A DNA stretch of 64,000 nucleotides from the NCBI GenBank assembly GCA_001632435.1, contig KV423954.1, positions 72,888 through 136,887 on the forward strand, in the 5' to 3' direction. The DNA comes from Calocera cornea HHB12733. Its lineage: Eukaryota; Basidiomycota; Dacrymycetes; Dacrymycetales; Dacrymycetaceae. Under the pieces are notes generated by a model that saw only the letters and a list, made by a program, of their open reading frames with translations, made no database searches and was not told the origin of the DNA. Made by a program: the position numbers and the translations under genes. This document shows, in pieces, positions 31,122 to 41,219 of this stretch (the stretch's first letter is position 1; each line of letters opens with the position of its first letter).

Positions 31122-33104
31122 CTAGTTGACCACTGCCGTACGCGGATCCCTCCCCTGCGCAATGCGCATGTTCAGGACGCCGCCGCTGACGCTGCTCAGC
31201 TGCGACACCATCAGCCATAGCAAGATAGTGGAAGGGAAACAGCGTACCCTGCTTCCAAAGAAGAACGCCGCCCGTGCCATGACCTCTTGCTCAACCTGGG
31301 AGAGGACGTCCGTAAACAGCAGTGGCCAGCCCACGAGGTCTTCTCGGTCTCTCTCGGTCAGCAGGTCGCTCAACATCACCCCACCAAAGTCGCGTATCGC
31401 CGACAGCGAGGAAGCGTTTCTGTCGTCCGTCGCCAGGTAGAACCTACGCATAACGAATGAGCGCCAGGGGACAGGGGCATGGCGGCAGACGTACGCCTCA
31501 CCTCGCTCGGGGGTGTCGAGCGCCCACAGGCTCTCGTCGGACGGGAAACCGGCGATCTTGGGCCGCTTGGCCGGGCCGTGCATCTGGATGCTCTCGAGAA
31601 CCTCCCTGCCGTGCGTGAGCTGCAAGCGGATCCGCTCGAGGTGGGTCTGGATGGACTGTGCTTGCGCCCAGCCGTACCGAACAACTAGATCATGGTCAGC
31701 CTCCATCAGAACGACACAATATGCTCATACAGTCACCCCTCCGCATGTGCGCCGCGGACCACATCCTCCCCTGCACCCTCTCAGACATCTTCCGCGCCAG
31801 CCGCTTGCCCAGCTCCTCCACCTCCCTCGCGGGCCGCATGTCCTTTACAACCATCGTCGCAAAGTCGTTCGCGGCTTGGGCGGTGCCGAAGTAGAGCCCT
31901 CCAGGCGGGTGGCCCATATGTATCTCCCCCTCCAGGTGCACGACTCTCGCGTCCAGCCCGCCGAACTCCTGGGAGAATGCTAGGGTCCGGCTTGGCTCTA
32001 CGAGGTACGAAGAAGGCGAGGCGACGCTCTTGGTCATATCGTGCGGCGTGCCCAGGCCCCAGACGCGCTCGAACCCCGCCCATCGGACGGCCATCTCCAC
32101 CTCGGGGTCCTTCATTTCATTGCCTAGGTCGCGCCGGACATATGCGGATGCTTCAGTCCAGGCGATCGGTAGGCCGGCGTGGAGAGAGTCGAGCAGCGGG
32201 GCGAGGGATTCGAGGGTTTGTTGGGTAACGAGCTTGGACCCTCTTGGTGCCGAAGGGCCGAGAGGGAGGAGCCGGTCGATGCGCAGGGTGTTGTTTGGTT
32301 CATAGGCGTAGTTGCTGATGTGGTGGACTGTAAGTGGGATATGCATGGGCTCGGTATCTTGTGCGGCATGCTCGGGCGCAGGGAAGTGCAAGGGGAACGA
32401 CCCATTCCCAAGCTCCCACTCCCCCAGCCCTTCGAGCAGGGCAAATTCCTCCCCCGTGACGAGGTTCCATCCCGCCTCCTTGAGCCTGTCCATATCCATC
32501 ATCCGCCCAATGGGCATCATCCATGCCTGCTGATCCTCCTCTGGCAGGTCCCGCCACTCATCGGTCCCAACGGCGTCGCCCCGGTTCACTTGCTTGGCGA
32601 AGGCGGCGCAGGCAGCATGGGGGTACTCGCAGGAGCGCATGTAGACGTACGAGGGGACGATGAGGGTGCGGTTCAGCAGGCTCGCTTGGGAGAGGGACGT
32701 CTCGACGATGTAGCGGATGTTGTTCCATCCTAGCCAGAGACTGCCACTGACATTAGGTGCATATATGGACACATTGAACAGAAGACGCACCTCCAGTCAC
32801 GCGCATAGTACCCATTCGTCCGATCCACCATCGACCTCAGCTCGTCCATCCTGTCCACCTTCGATATTGGGACGCTGCTGTCCCACCATTGTCGCTGGAG
32901 GTTCTCGATACTGGGGGGTGGATCGAACACGAGTATGCTGAGCAGAGCCGAGACCGACACAAGCGTCAGACACGTCAGCCCAATGATGAAGTTAGACCGG
33001 TATGAGCGCGGCGGATGTACATATAGCAGCGGGAAGTAGGGCAGGTTAGGCGATGACGGTGCTGAGCTGGTCGGCAGCAGCGAGTACCACGCCCTGGAGC
33101 GCAT
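31122..33104 (-). CDS. O-fucosyltransferase-like type II membrane glycosyltransferase
   Basis: Five exons join to about 590 residues. A signal anchor (FIIGLTCLTLVSVSALLSIL) near residue 40 suggests Golgi lumenal orientation. The catalytic part contains GWNNIRYIVE near its start, YLVEPSRTLAFSQEFGG, EIHMGHPPGG, and, after an intron, HMRRGDFVRYGWAQ; later AFYLATDDRN and FFFGS-RLSSVSGGVLNMRIA. The RRGDF, LATDD and SSVSG motifs are those of the GDP-fucose protein O-fucosyltransferase fold. Introns were set so these motifs read through (for example RRGD|F). Donor sugar and acceptor are inferred, and a different nucleotide sugar is possible. The start ATG is at 33102-33104. Confidence 0.78.
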
Positions 33105-33532
33105 ACCTGCAAGCGGTCGAGTTTGCGCAGGACAAGCTCCGATCCAAGCGTCCTTGGATCCTTGTCGGTGGGTGGATGCGGGGCGCTCTGTGGCTCTACT
33201 TAATGGAAAGACTCTTGTTTGTCCTTCGTCCGACGTGGGGACATTACGGAAGTCTACAAAGCCTGAGTGGTGCGTTGTAGAAGCTGTCTCGCACCGGAGA
33301 AGTACCCCGCTGTCTTGGGAGGTCGTCGCACTGAATTGTGGGTCGTGGAGATCGACTCTGTAGCACGTCCATTGAGGCGGGAGAGGCTGCTGCGGCGTGA
33401 CGAGCCATGTCGGGTATCGCGCAGCGATATGTCTCGCACCGTCAACGCGTACTGTATTTCAGGGACGCGTCCCGCTTCTGACGTCACATCGACTTGCATC
33501 CGCCTACAGACGGACCCCGAATTCTGCTGCCG

Positions 33533-33600
33533 CTGGAAGCGGAGCAAAAAGACTGATTGAGCGGAAACAAAGCAATGCCATTGTTTGCTCCGTCCGCGGC
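33533..33600. repeat. GGAAGC-motif array A4 (short)
   Basis: Forward cores GGAAGCGGAGCAAAAAG and GAGCGGAAACAAAG, then a reversed copy TTGTTTGCTCCGTCCGC within 20 nt, forming a small palindrome. Lies just outside the duplicated segment 33660-35590. Confidence 0.6.
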
Positions 33601-33659
33601 ATCTCCCCTTTAGGTGACCAGACAGCGGGCGAAATCGCCTGAAATGAGTAGGAAAGCAC

Positions 33660-33945
33660 CATTGATGCCAGGATATCATGAATGTGGACACGACGAACGT
33701 GAAAAGGATATTGGAGGAACTTGTATATAATCGTAGAGAAAAGGAAGATCCAGGCTGAAAACGTTTGGCTAAACCTCCGAGAACACCAGTATTCATCATC
33801 GTCGCCTCTTCCTGTCGCGGTTGCCGTCGAAATCCACGGAGTCGCCGTTTTCCCGATCGCTCACATCGACGGCAGAAGGAAGGGGAATTCCGGTACGTGG
33901 GGCAAAGCGGGGGCGTAAGTTGCTGTGGCCAGGAATGGATATACA
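33660..33945 (-). pseudogene. 3' fragment of the HAPSTR1-like gene with its 3' flank
   Basis: Read on the minus strand this matches about 14095-14500: first the coding end of the HAPSTR1-like gene (around GGAATTCCC), then, after an internal deletion of roughly 110 bp, the last codons (ATTTCGACGGC..AGGAAGAGGCGACGATGATG) and 3' flank (AATACTGGTGTTC, TTTAGCCAAACGTTT). No start codon or upstream exons are present, so it is a dead fragment. Confidence 0.75.
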
Positions 33946-33954
33946 GACATCGTG

Positions 33955-35331
33955 TCATGACGATGTGTTCGGGGCTTCGGACTTGGCTGCCCACTCCGCG
34001 CGGACCAGTAGAAAATCGAATATCTGGGACATGGGCTGGAAGACGATTTGATCGAGCAGCAAGAAGAGCGAGAGGATTTGACCGAACGTCACGGTGTTTG
34101 TTGCGTCCCTGTGTTGATTGGCAGTAATCAAGCTCTCGGTCGTCACGATCAGGTAGATGTATGCGGCGACCCCTCCCCAGCCAGACGCGTGTCTCCAGAG
34201 CAGAACGATAGTCGACAGTGACCATCCTACAACGCTAATCAGCAACTTGCTCCTGGCCAATTAATGAAGAAACATACTCTTGCTTCGGTGTTTCCGAGGC
34301 TGGGACTCGTCAAGTTCCAGAGGCCCCTGAGCTTCTAGAGCAGCCTCGTGCTGTGGTCCCGCAGTTGAAGGCGGGTTCTGTTCGGAGGCACCATTGTCTG
34401 GTACGCGTTGTGGACCCATAGGTTGCCGGATTGGGTTGAGAGGATGATGCTCCACCGGTAGATTCTCGTCGTTCGTCGGTTGACCTTCCGCTCGCATTCG
34501 ACCCACGTCAATATTAGTTGCCTCCACGCGCTGTTTTCCAAGTCGAGTGTAGAAAAATCCTGTTATTGTCCAGCCGATACTGAGTGCACCGCCCGCTGAG
34601 AACGCAAAGAGAGCAAATCGTCTCAGGCCGACGTTACTGATGCTGATCGTATGGCCGAACAGCCAGAACACGACATTGACATTCGGGTTCGGATTGCAAT
34701 TTTCGATAGCGCTTTGGCCGAAGTTGATCGGGTTGGTCCAGACGATGATGCCAAAGGTCGTCCACAGAGCAGTATGTAAAATCGCGGTGAAGAACAAGGT
34801 GAACGTTAGCTCGAACCTGTTCGAACCCAGACGCTGAACATAACTCGTGCCCTGTGAGCCTACAATGAAGGAGTATGCCATCACGAGGGACGTGACAGCT
34901 GTCACGACCAGAGCGTCAACAAGTGCCAGACCCTGTGAACTCGTGTATAGCGAGATCAGAGCAGAAATCACGAGCGCGATCGAGGTTATGAAAGCCGTTC
35001 TGGCGGCGTCCTGGAACGCATCCATGTCGTGCGTAAGCCCTGCAACTTGCGCGTCAGAGTGATCCACCAAGTTTCCCGTTCATTCGAACATACAGCGCAT
35101 CATGATCAAGCCCATCGTCACCGATGCATAGAGTGAAACTCGAACCTGCAACTGATGTCATTACAGAGGCGAGAGAGATAAGAGAAGCAGCGCATACACC
35201 GATGCCTATCTCGGGCGCTTAAGCACTAGGTCAAAAACTCGACTCATTTGAGGGTACTCACCGCTAACATCAGGATCGGGCGACCCGCAATCGGAATTGG
35301 TCGAGTTGGAGAAGGACGGAGAGTTGTTCAT
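33955..35331 (-). CDS. Uncharacterised multi-pass membrane protein, family copy 3
   Basis: Inverted duplicate of copy 2. Five exons (35331-35262, 35205-35198, 35145-35094, 35039-34278, 34226-33955) join to 387 residues with the frame intact. The fourth exon is 762 nt, identical in length to that of copy 2, and residues from VRVSLYAS to LLDQIVFQPM align almost throughout. The 8-nt exon is kept (GCATCGGT). The C-terminus differs: after FQPMSQIFDFLLVRA it ends within 13 residues (..SEAPNTSS), where copy 2 has a basic tail of about 65. The change coincides with the junction to the HAPSTR1-like fragment, so the tail was lost at a breakpoint. Open and spliceable, hence probably functional; family unknown. 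Confidence 0.78.
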
Positions 35332-35590
35332 GGTCTCCCAGGCAACCTATGTAACGAACGGAAGACAGGGCGCGTTGGAGGACAAGAACAACATATGTAC
35401 GACAGATAGCACTAGCGAGCAGCACCGGCAAAAACGCCTCCAAGGCGGTGACGTGCGCCTAAACCCGTGCATGCGCCCTGCTCTGTACGCCCCATCGTGG
35501 CGCAAGGAAGACAGCTCGCGTTTGCGCCTCGGGTGATGTCAATAATATAGACGCTGAGCATTTTGGCGCCATCCATACCCTAGTGCAAAT
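33955..35590 (-). repeat. Inverted segmental duplicate of 14640-16260
   Basis: Contains membrane copy 3 plus about 260 bp of its upstream DNA, which matches the promoter of copy 2 (shared words GGCGCAAAC, GGTTTAGGCGC, GTCACCGCCTTG, GTGCTATCTGT, TGCTCAGCGTC). Introns match as well as exons, so the copy is genomic, not a retrocopy. Confidence 0.8.
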
Positions 35591-36082
35591 AAACGTAGCG
35601 GGTCATTTCAACAAATACAGGACCGTGCTTTGCTTCCACTCTGGGTATTTACCTCCGCTGTTCATCTGCCTCCGGATGACTTGGTGGTTCGGAGTGGTGT
35701 GTTGCTTCCGCTGACATAGGTGAGCTTTATGGCGGAAGCAAACTTCATGGCGGAGTTACGCCCTCGCCTGGCAGCTCGTCGACTTGACGCCAGAGCCTGG
35801 CAGCGGTCTTCGGAAGTATCGCCGTCTGGGGCTACTTTCTGGTAGCTGTTGTGCCCTTCTTACAAGTACCCAACTTGTCCTCAATGCGACTCGGCCCACT
35901 CCAATACGAGGTCTTTACCCGGTGTGAACCAAATGAGCGTTGGTAGACGCGCGATTGTCTTCAGAACGAAGCCATTGATACTTGCCGACCTGCATACCGA
36001 ACAGCACGGCATGCCATAACCCTTCCAGCCCAAAACCACATATATGCGCACATTCACTGAAACGCCTTCGACAAGCAGCAGC
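35332..36082. other. Intergenic: duplicated promoter plus array A5
   Basis: 35332-35590 is the duplicated promoter of membrane copy 3; 35625-35765 is motif array A5; the rest is the 3' flank of LCL3. No gene seen. Confidence 0.5.
35625..35765. repeat. GGAAGC-motif array A5, two polarities
   Basis: Reversed cores on the left (GCTTTGCTTCCAC, TTTACCTCCGC, CTGCCTCCGG, GTTGCTTCCGC at about 35630-35715) and forward cores on the right (GGCGGAAGCAAAC and GGCGGAGTTAC at about 35731-35760). Same left-reversed, right-forward order as A1 and A3. Confidence 0.65.
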
Positions 36083-37251
36083 TCAGAATAGCCACCTGAA
36101 CGGCCATATGCTCCTCAACCCCTTCCTCGGCTCCGGTTCCATCGCCTTGCTCACCAATTCCTCCCCACCCTCTCCCGTCTTGTACCTGCGCTTGTAATGC
36201 GCCGGACTCTCGTATTTCGACGTCTTTGCCCACATGCCGCGTTTTTCTCTCCTGTATGACATTGTTAGATATATCCACCGGGTTGAGGTAAAACAGCCAT
36301 ACTTCGCTTCCTCCTCAACCTGCTGGAATTCCTCCACGGTCCACTTGCCATACTCCGCCCCTGACTGGGTGTATGTTGTCGCCAGACCGGCTCTCAACAT
36401 CTCCAAACCGACGTTCTTCCCCGACCGCAACCAAACCGGAAGGAACCACCGTGGAACAACGACTGTTGCCACCTGGTGATGCATTAGCACTCGCAGTAGT
36501 ACTGCAAACCAAAAGCGTACCACTCGTCCGTATTGATCTCTCCGGACTAATTGACAGTAGACAACCCTACCGTCGACCATTGACTTGAGCCACTCGAGCG
36601 CCTCTTGCCCATAAGGCTGAGCTGGTCGACCGAAATGGGCTAGCTGCGGGGAATTTAGGGCCAGAACGTCAAGGTGATGGTTTCCATGCGCGTACCTCCG
36701 GCGCGTCAACACCTGCTATGCGAATGTGGATCGTTTGGTTCTTCAGCTCTAAATACCTCAGCCGGGCCCGGCGCAGGCCACCAGGAAGAATGCACCTTGC
36801 GGAGTATCGGGTATCTTCCGCCATCGACCCCATGTCAAGAGGGGCATATGGAATAGCCTAAAGTTGTCCGCATCTCCCACGCTAACTTTCCAGCACAGAA
36901 AGTCTTCCATAAGCCCTACATCACTATGCACCGAGGCAGAAACGCGCACCTGGTCACCCGACCCCTCACCCACCGCTGCTCTGCCAATATGCGCGGATTC
37001 ACCCAGTCCGAGTTGGGTACCCTCTTCAGGTAGCGCGCATATACCCGTACACCTACTAGTGTGAGTGCGCTGGATGCCGCAGCGACGGAGAGGACCAGGT
37101 AGGGGTGGTCCCGCACGGCTTGTATTACCGGGCCGGTTAGGGGATGTCGGGAGGCACGTTTGGGCGGTTCGGTCCCTGTGGACGAGGAGAGGATCGAGGA
37201 TAGGCCGGCGAAGAAGGACGGCTCGTCTCTACCGGGAAGAGTAGGTGCCAT
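36083..37251 (-). CDS. LCL3: Lcl3-type mitochondrial membrane-anchored endonuclease (TNase domain)
   Basis: Six exons join to 300 residues, the usual Lcl3 size. A membrane segment YLVLSVAAASSALTLVGVRV (about residues 51-70) precedes the staphylococcal-nuclease domain: VTSVGDADNFRLFHMP, then [34 protein letters not shown], and GLEMLRAGLATTYTQSGAEYG. Residues equivalent to the nuclease catalytic trio are visible: Arg139 (HIRIAG), Glu147 (DAPE) and Arg187 (QYGR). The domain closes with KREKRGMWAKTSKYESPAHYKRRYK. Introns were placed to keep these motifs contiguous. Expected to sit in mitochondria; yeast Lcl3 has no firmly defined substrate. Start ATG at 37249-37251. Confidence 0.94.
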
Positions 37252-37727
37252 ACTTGAAGCTTCCTGGTGCAGAACACGAGAGACAAGGCGGTGGGTATGA
37301 TAATGAAGGACGTAGAGGGGTACGAAGGCTGTCCGCGCAGAGGCGATCACCAGGAGGGGGGTCAGGGACCGCGTCGCGTACCCCGCGTCATGCTTCCGGC
37401 ATATCCCATGAACGCCCGTACGGAAGAAGTAATCAGAGAAGAAAGATGCGCATATATGTGCAATCGGTAACGACAGTGCATAACATGTCCTAGCTAGCAT
37501 GTTCTTTGTAGTGATCATCCAGCAGCCATAAGCCATAGCGTCGTCAAATACGCGCATACCGACGTAAGAGAACGCGGAATCTACAACAATACCGGAGCCG
37601 GCGGCGTGTTTCCTTCCAAATCGAGAAACGTAACCAAGGCGATAGTGTACAGCGGAAGTCAATAGGTGTCGATCCGGCCTGCCGGAGAATAATCGAAGAA
37701 TAAAAGTCACCTTCGAAGGCGGAGCGG
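37252..37727. other. Intergenic spacer, partly duplicated
   Basis: Upstream region of LCL3 and 3' flank of the coiled-coil gene. About 37480-37727 is present again, inverted, at 53503-53750 (shared words GGCTTATGG, CTGGATGATCACTACAAAG, CATGCTAGCTAG). No gene seen. Confidence 0.5.
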
Positions 37728-40378
37728 TTAGTAGAAGCTTTCGTCGTCGCTCGGCGCGCCGAGGGTGACGTCCACGAACTCCTGGAGATGTCGTTCATCC
37801 TCGGTCTTCAGGCGCAAGCTTCCGCTCTCGCTGCCGCTGTCAATGTAGCACTCCTCGACGCCGGCGTGCTTCGTTGGGGTCGAGCTCACTGGGCGAGCAT
37901 GTTCCATAGGAAAGGGGCGATGTACACGCGTTGGCGAGTCTGAGATGGATCGGGAGCGGCCCGACGACGGCGGGGAGATCGGTACTTGATGAGACGCGCC
38001 TAGAGTCGACGCCGATTCGGACCTCCGCACGGTGGATCGTTGTGGTGGGAACATCATCGGTCGGTCCACCGAGCTGCTGTTGCTGGGAACGCGGGGCTTC
38101 GACACCGGCAAGCGGCTCTTCTTCGGCCCTTGCGACTGCTGCTGATGAGCATGCACTAATGCGGTCTCAAGTTCCCGAATTCGCGCTCGGAGAAGCTCGA
38201 GCTCGGCATTGAGTTTGCGCGTTTCCTCTTCGCGCTCCCGCTCGCGGCGCTTACTTTCCTGAAGGGCACCAAGGAGAGCACCCTTTTCAAGATTGTGCAG
38301 CTCGAGAACTTGGGCCAGTCCGGGCGGCGATGACACCTCGGAGAACGTCGAAGGCGTAGTCGTGGTCGTTGGGGTCTGACTGTCGACAATCAGGCTCGGC
38401 GTAGCGCTGAACGATCTGGCCGGGATGCTTAAGCTCGGAGTGTCGCTGCCGGACACGTGTCGATGGGTTGCCGAGGAGTGCGAAGCAGAGCTCGGCGTGC
38501 GCCGGCCCCGCCGAGCAGTACGTGTGCCCGATGTTGGCGGGTACGACTCTTTCTTCTCTTGAATTTCGTCAAGAAGTCCGGCGGCACGGAGGGCTCGTCG
38601 ACCCGGGCCGGCACCAAGCCAGTCAGCGGTCCGAACCGCGGCTTGCTCACGCTCTTCCATGACGCGGCTCTCCTCAGCATCGGCATCGCCGTCCGCCTCC
38701 GCCTCCTCGGTGGCACGGCTCTGAGGACGGAGGTCCTCTACGCGAAGGTCTTCTATCGGCGTCGTGAGACTTGGTGACCGCGCACGCACCGAGTAGTATT
38801 CTGATTGCCCAGAGGCGTTCCGGGAGTGGGTATGATGCTGCCTTCGGGCGTCCGTGTTCGCAGACGGCGGGCGAACGCCGAGCTCGGCCCTTTCGGCAGC
38901 CTGCCGCGCCTCGCGACGAAGAGCTATCCGCTCACGCCATGGCATGCGTCGCTCTGCCTCGGTCAGGACGACGCCATCCGGAGATGCGGCCGTGGAACGC
39001 GTGACGGAGGTAGCGCTCGCCGACCGCATACCGGGCGACATGAGCGGCGTGCCCCTCCCACTTGCACTCCGCTGGCTGTCCATGCTGTTACGTTGCTGGG
39101 CAAGGGGCGATATCGCACGCTGGAACAGTACCTCGCCACCGCTCGGTCTTCCGCCATCGTTGCTGTTGCGCGTACGCTCGCGCGGCATCGTAGGCTCTGT
39201 GTTGCTGCGGCGGGGCGGGCCGGGATTGATAGTGGCAGGACGCGGAGGATCGGGCGAACTAGGCGTCAACGTGAGCGTTAAAGGGGCCGGCGCAGCCTTC
39301 CTTGGCGCTGGGGTGATGGTCGCAATGCTGGAGATTGTCGTATCAGAGATGGACTGCGTCAGCGGTTCAGGTTCGCGTTGATTCGCTTGGGGTTGCTGCT
39401 GCGGAGTGGACGCTCGGAAGGGCAGCGGTGAAGCAGCGCGGGCCGCAACGCTCTCCACCATTCCTTGGATCTGTGCGACCGCATCGCGCATCCGAGAGAG
39501 CGTGAGTGCGGGATCTTCATCAAGAGAAAGCGCGAAGGGGCCATTCGGAGACCGGTCGAAGGCAGAGGGGGGAGCCGGAGAAGGTGCTTGTGCTGGTTGA
39601 GGCGAGTAGGTGCGTATGTTCGGTGCGTAGAACGTCGCACTGGGAATGCCAGCGAACTGTACGGCTTGCGGTGATGCCACCGGGGAAAGATATGCTGGAG
39701 AAATTGGTCGATCACTACCCCGACGTCAGTTCATGCGCATATGTGAAGGGTAAAGCCAGCGTACAAGTGCTGTGGGTGCATATAAGCCATGTTTCCAATG
39801 CCAGGCGGATAGCCGTTGGTCGGGACCGGTTCTCTCGGGATCTCCAGAGTATTTCTGCCCGGGCCCTGATGCATATATGCACCTTCATGGGGGGGTCGTG
39901 CAAGCTCCATCGTTGTCCGACCTTCCCTCCAACCCTGCTCATATGCATCGGGGAGAAACCTCCCCATGTCTGCGCTGGATATACCGGTACTGGGACCGCG
40001 CTTGCCCTTGCCTCCGAAGAGGCCGAAGCTGCGCCGCTTCGCATGTCCTTTGGCGGGCGAGATAGTTGGCGGCGCAGACGGAGCTGGAGACGGCAGATGA
40101 CTGTGCTGGCTAGGCACGGGACTCGGTGCTGGGTTCGATCCAGGAGTTGCGGGCGGGAAACAGCCGTTGTATGCGTCTGCCGTTTGCTGTTGTGGTGGGG
40201 GGGACGCGGGGAGGGGAAGAGGGTGGAAGCCCGGAGACGGCGCCGCCGACGACGCCGTTAGTGGCCGGGACAAAGAAAACCGCTGGCGAAGTGATCGAAG
40301 GGTGCCGGTCGGGCCGCTTGAGTGCCCCAGAGATTGGGGATACACCCCAGGTGCTGTGGAGGGTCGGTGGCCGGACAT
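37728..40378 (-). CDS. Low-complexity coiled-coil protein, paralog A
   Basis: Two exons (40378-39765 and 39714-37728) join to 866 residues with the frame intact. The first exon holds SLRQRFSLSRP, a Ser/Pro-rich stretch, then KRRSFGLFGGKGKRG and GRFLPDAYEQGWREG. The second begins FDRPISPAYLSPVASPQ, because the intron acceptor must be the GGGGTAG at 39715, and continues with long Ser/Thr/Pro/Arg-rich sequence. A coiled coil around residues 680-740 reads LHNLEKGALLGALQES, then KLNAELELLRARIREL. The end is HLQEFVDVTLGAPSDDESFY. No known domain; the disorder and coil suggest a scaffold or cytoskeletal role but nothing proves it. A full paralog lies at 53976-56422 and a broken fragment at 52876-53502, both inverted. 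Confidence 0.8.
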
Positions 40379-41219
40379 GGTGCGAGGGAGTTCGACCTCG
40401 TTCAAGGGTGACGTTCGGGGGTACGTGGAGATGTCGAGGACAAGACAGATGGCTGTGTCGGTGTTGCAGATGATAAGGTGTGAGCCAATGTCCAATATAA
40501 GGGATGTGGATGGTGTGAGTCGACGACGGCAAGGGAGTTGAAGGGATCGAGGGGTGTCCCCGTGAAACGTCGAGAAGAAGTCGAGAAGGATGTCGAGCAC
40601 GGTGTTGAGCAGCGTGTCACCGTTCCCCGCAGTACGGTAAGTAGAGTTGAGGCGGTGATGAGGGTTGATCAAACACGAGGCGAGGCTGCGAACGAAGACG
40701 GCGATGTTGAAAGAAGGCGAAAGGAGCGGCGTGGCGTTGTACGCGGTGTAGGGTCCGAGTTAGAGAACGGTGCTGAAGACGGTGTCGGTGTGGGGAGGTC
40801 GGCGAGCGGTCGTGGGCTGGTGGGTCGTCGACGCTGGTGATGGGAGGGGGGGAGCGAAAAACGAGGCGGCGCAAAGACGGCGAGCAAGATGTATGCGGCG
40901 AGGGCCAGGGCGATAGAAGGTGGAGAAGCCGGCCTCCTGTCTTCTCTGTCTAGATCCTAACGACCGCCCCACGCCCGCCCGGGAAAATGCCCATCTAGGG
41001 TTGCCCGATGCTTCCGGATAGACTGGAATGTAACAACTGTATGATCGGCGCGGGGCACAGAACCCTGAAACAGTGGCTGCAACTGGGGAAAGAGGCGCAC
41101 ATTGGTTACCGGTCCCGCATTTGAGGGTCAGAATTACAGCTACATTACTAGTCTACAACAACAGGGTGATAACGACAACCCCAAAAATCAGAAACCCTGG
41201 CTATCAATGTATGCGCTGT
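40379..41219. other. Intergenic, no gene seen
   Basis: Promoter side of paralog A and 3' flank of the SHPRH-type gene. Frames in both directions are Pro/Ser/Arg-rich but without family resemblance; I take them as shadows of skewed composition. Confidence 0.35.

Larger units (their letters stand above)
33105..33954. other. Intergenic region with array A4 and a gene fragment
   Basis: Upstream of the fucosyltransferase-like gene. Holds motif array A4 (33533-33600) and the HAPSTR1-like fragment (33660-33945). The long minus-strand frame here is a shadow running through the fragment. Confidence 0.45.

Noticed and set aside
33254..34225. 323-codon minus-strand frame
   Set aside because: It runs through the duplicated 3' flank of the HAPSTR1-like gene and the end of membrane copy 3 in the wrong frame; no family resemblance.
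38854..39381. Plus-strand frame of 175 codons, also present opposite paralog B (54778-55326)
   Set aside because: It is kept in both copies only because the underlying DNA patch is nearly identical; the coding strand is the one with the intron and conserved ends.
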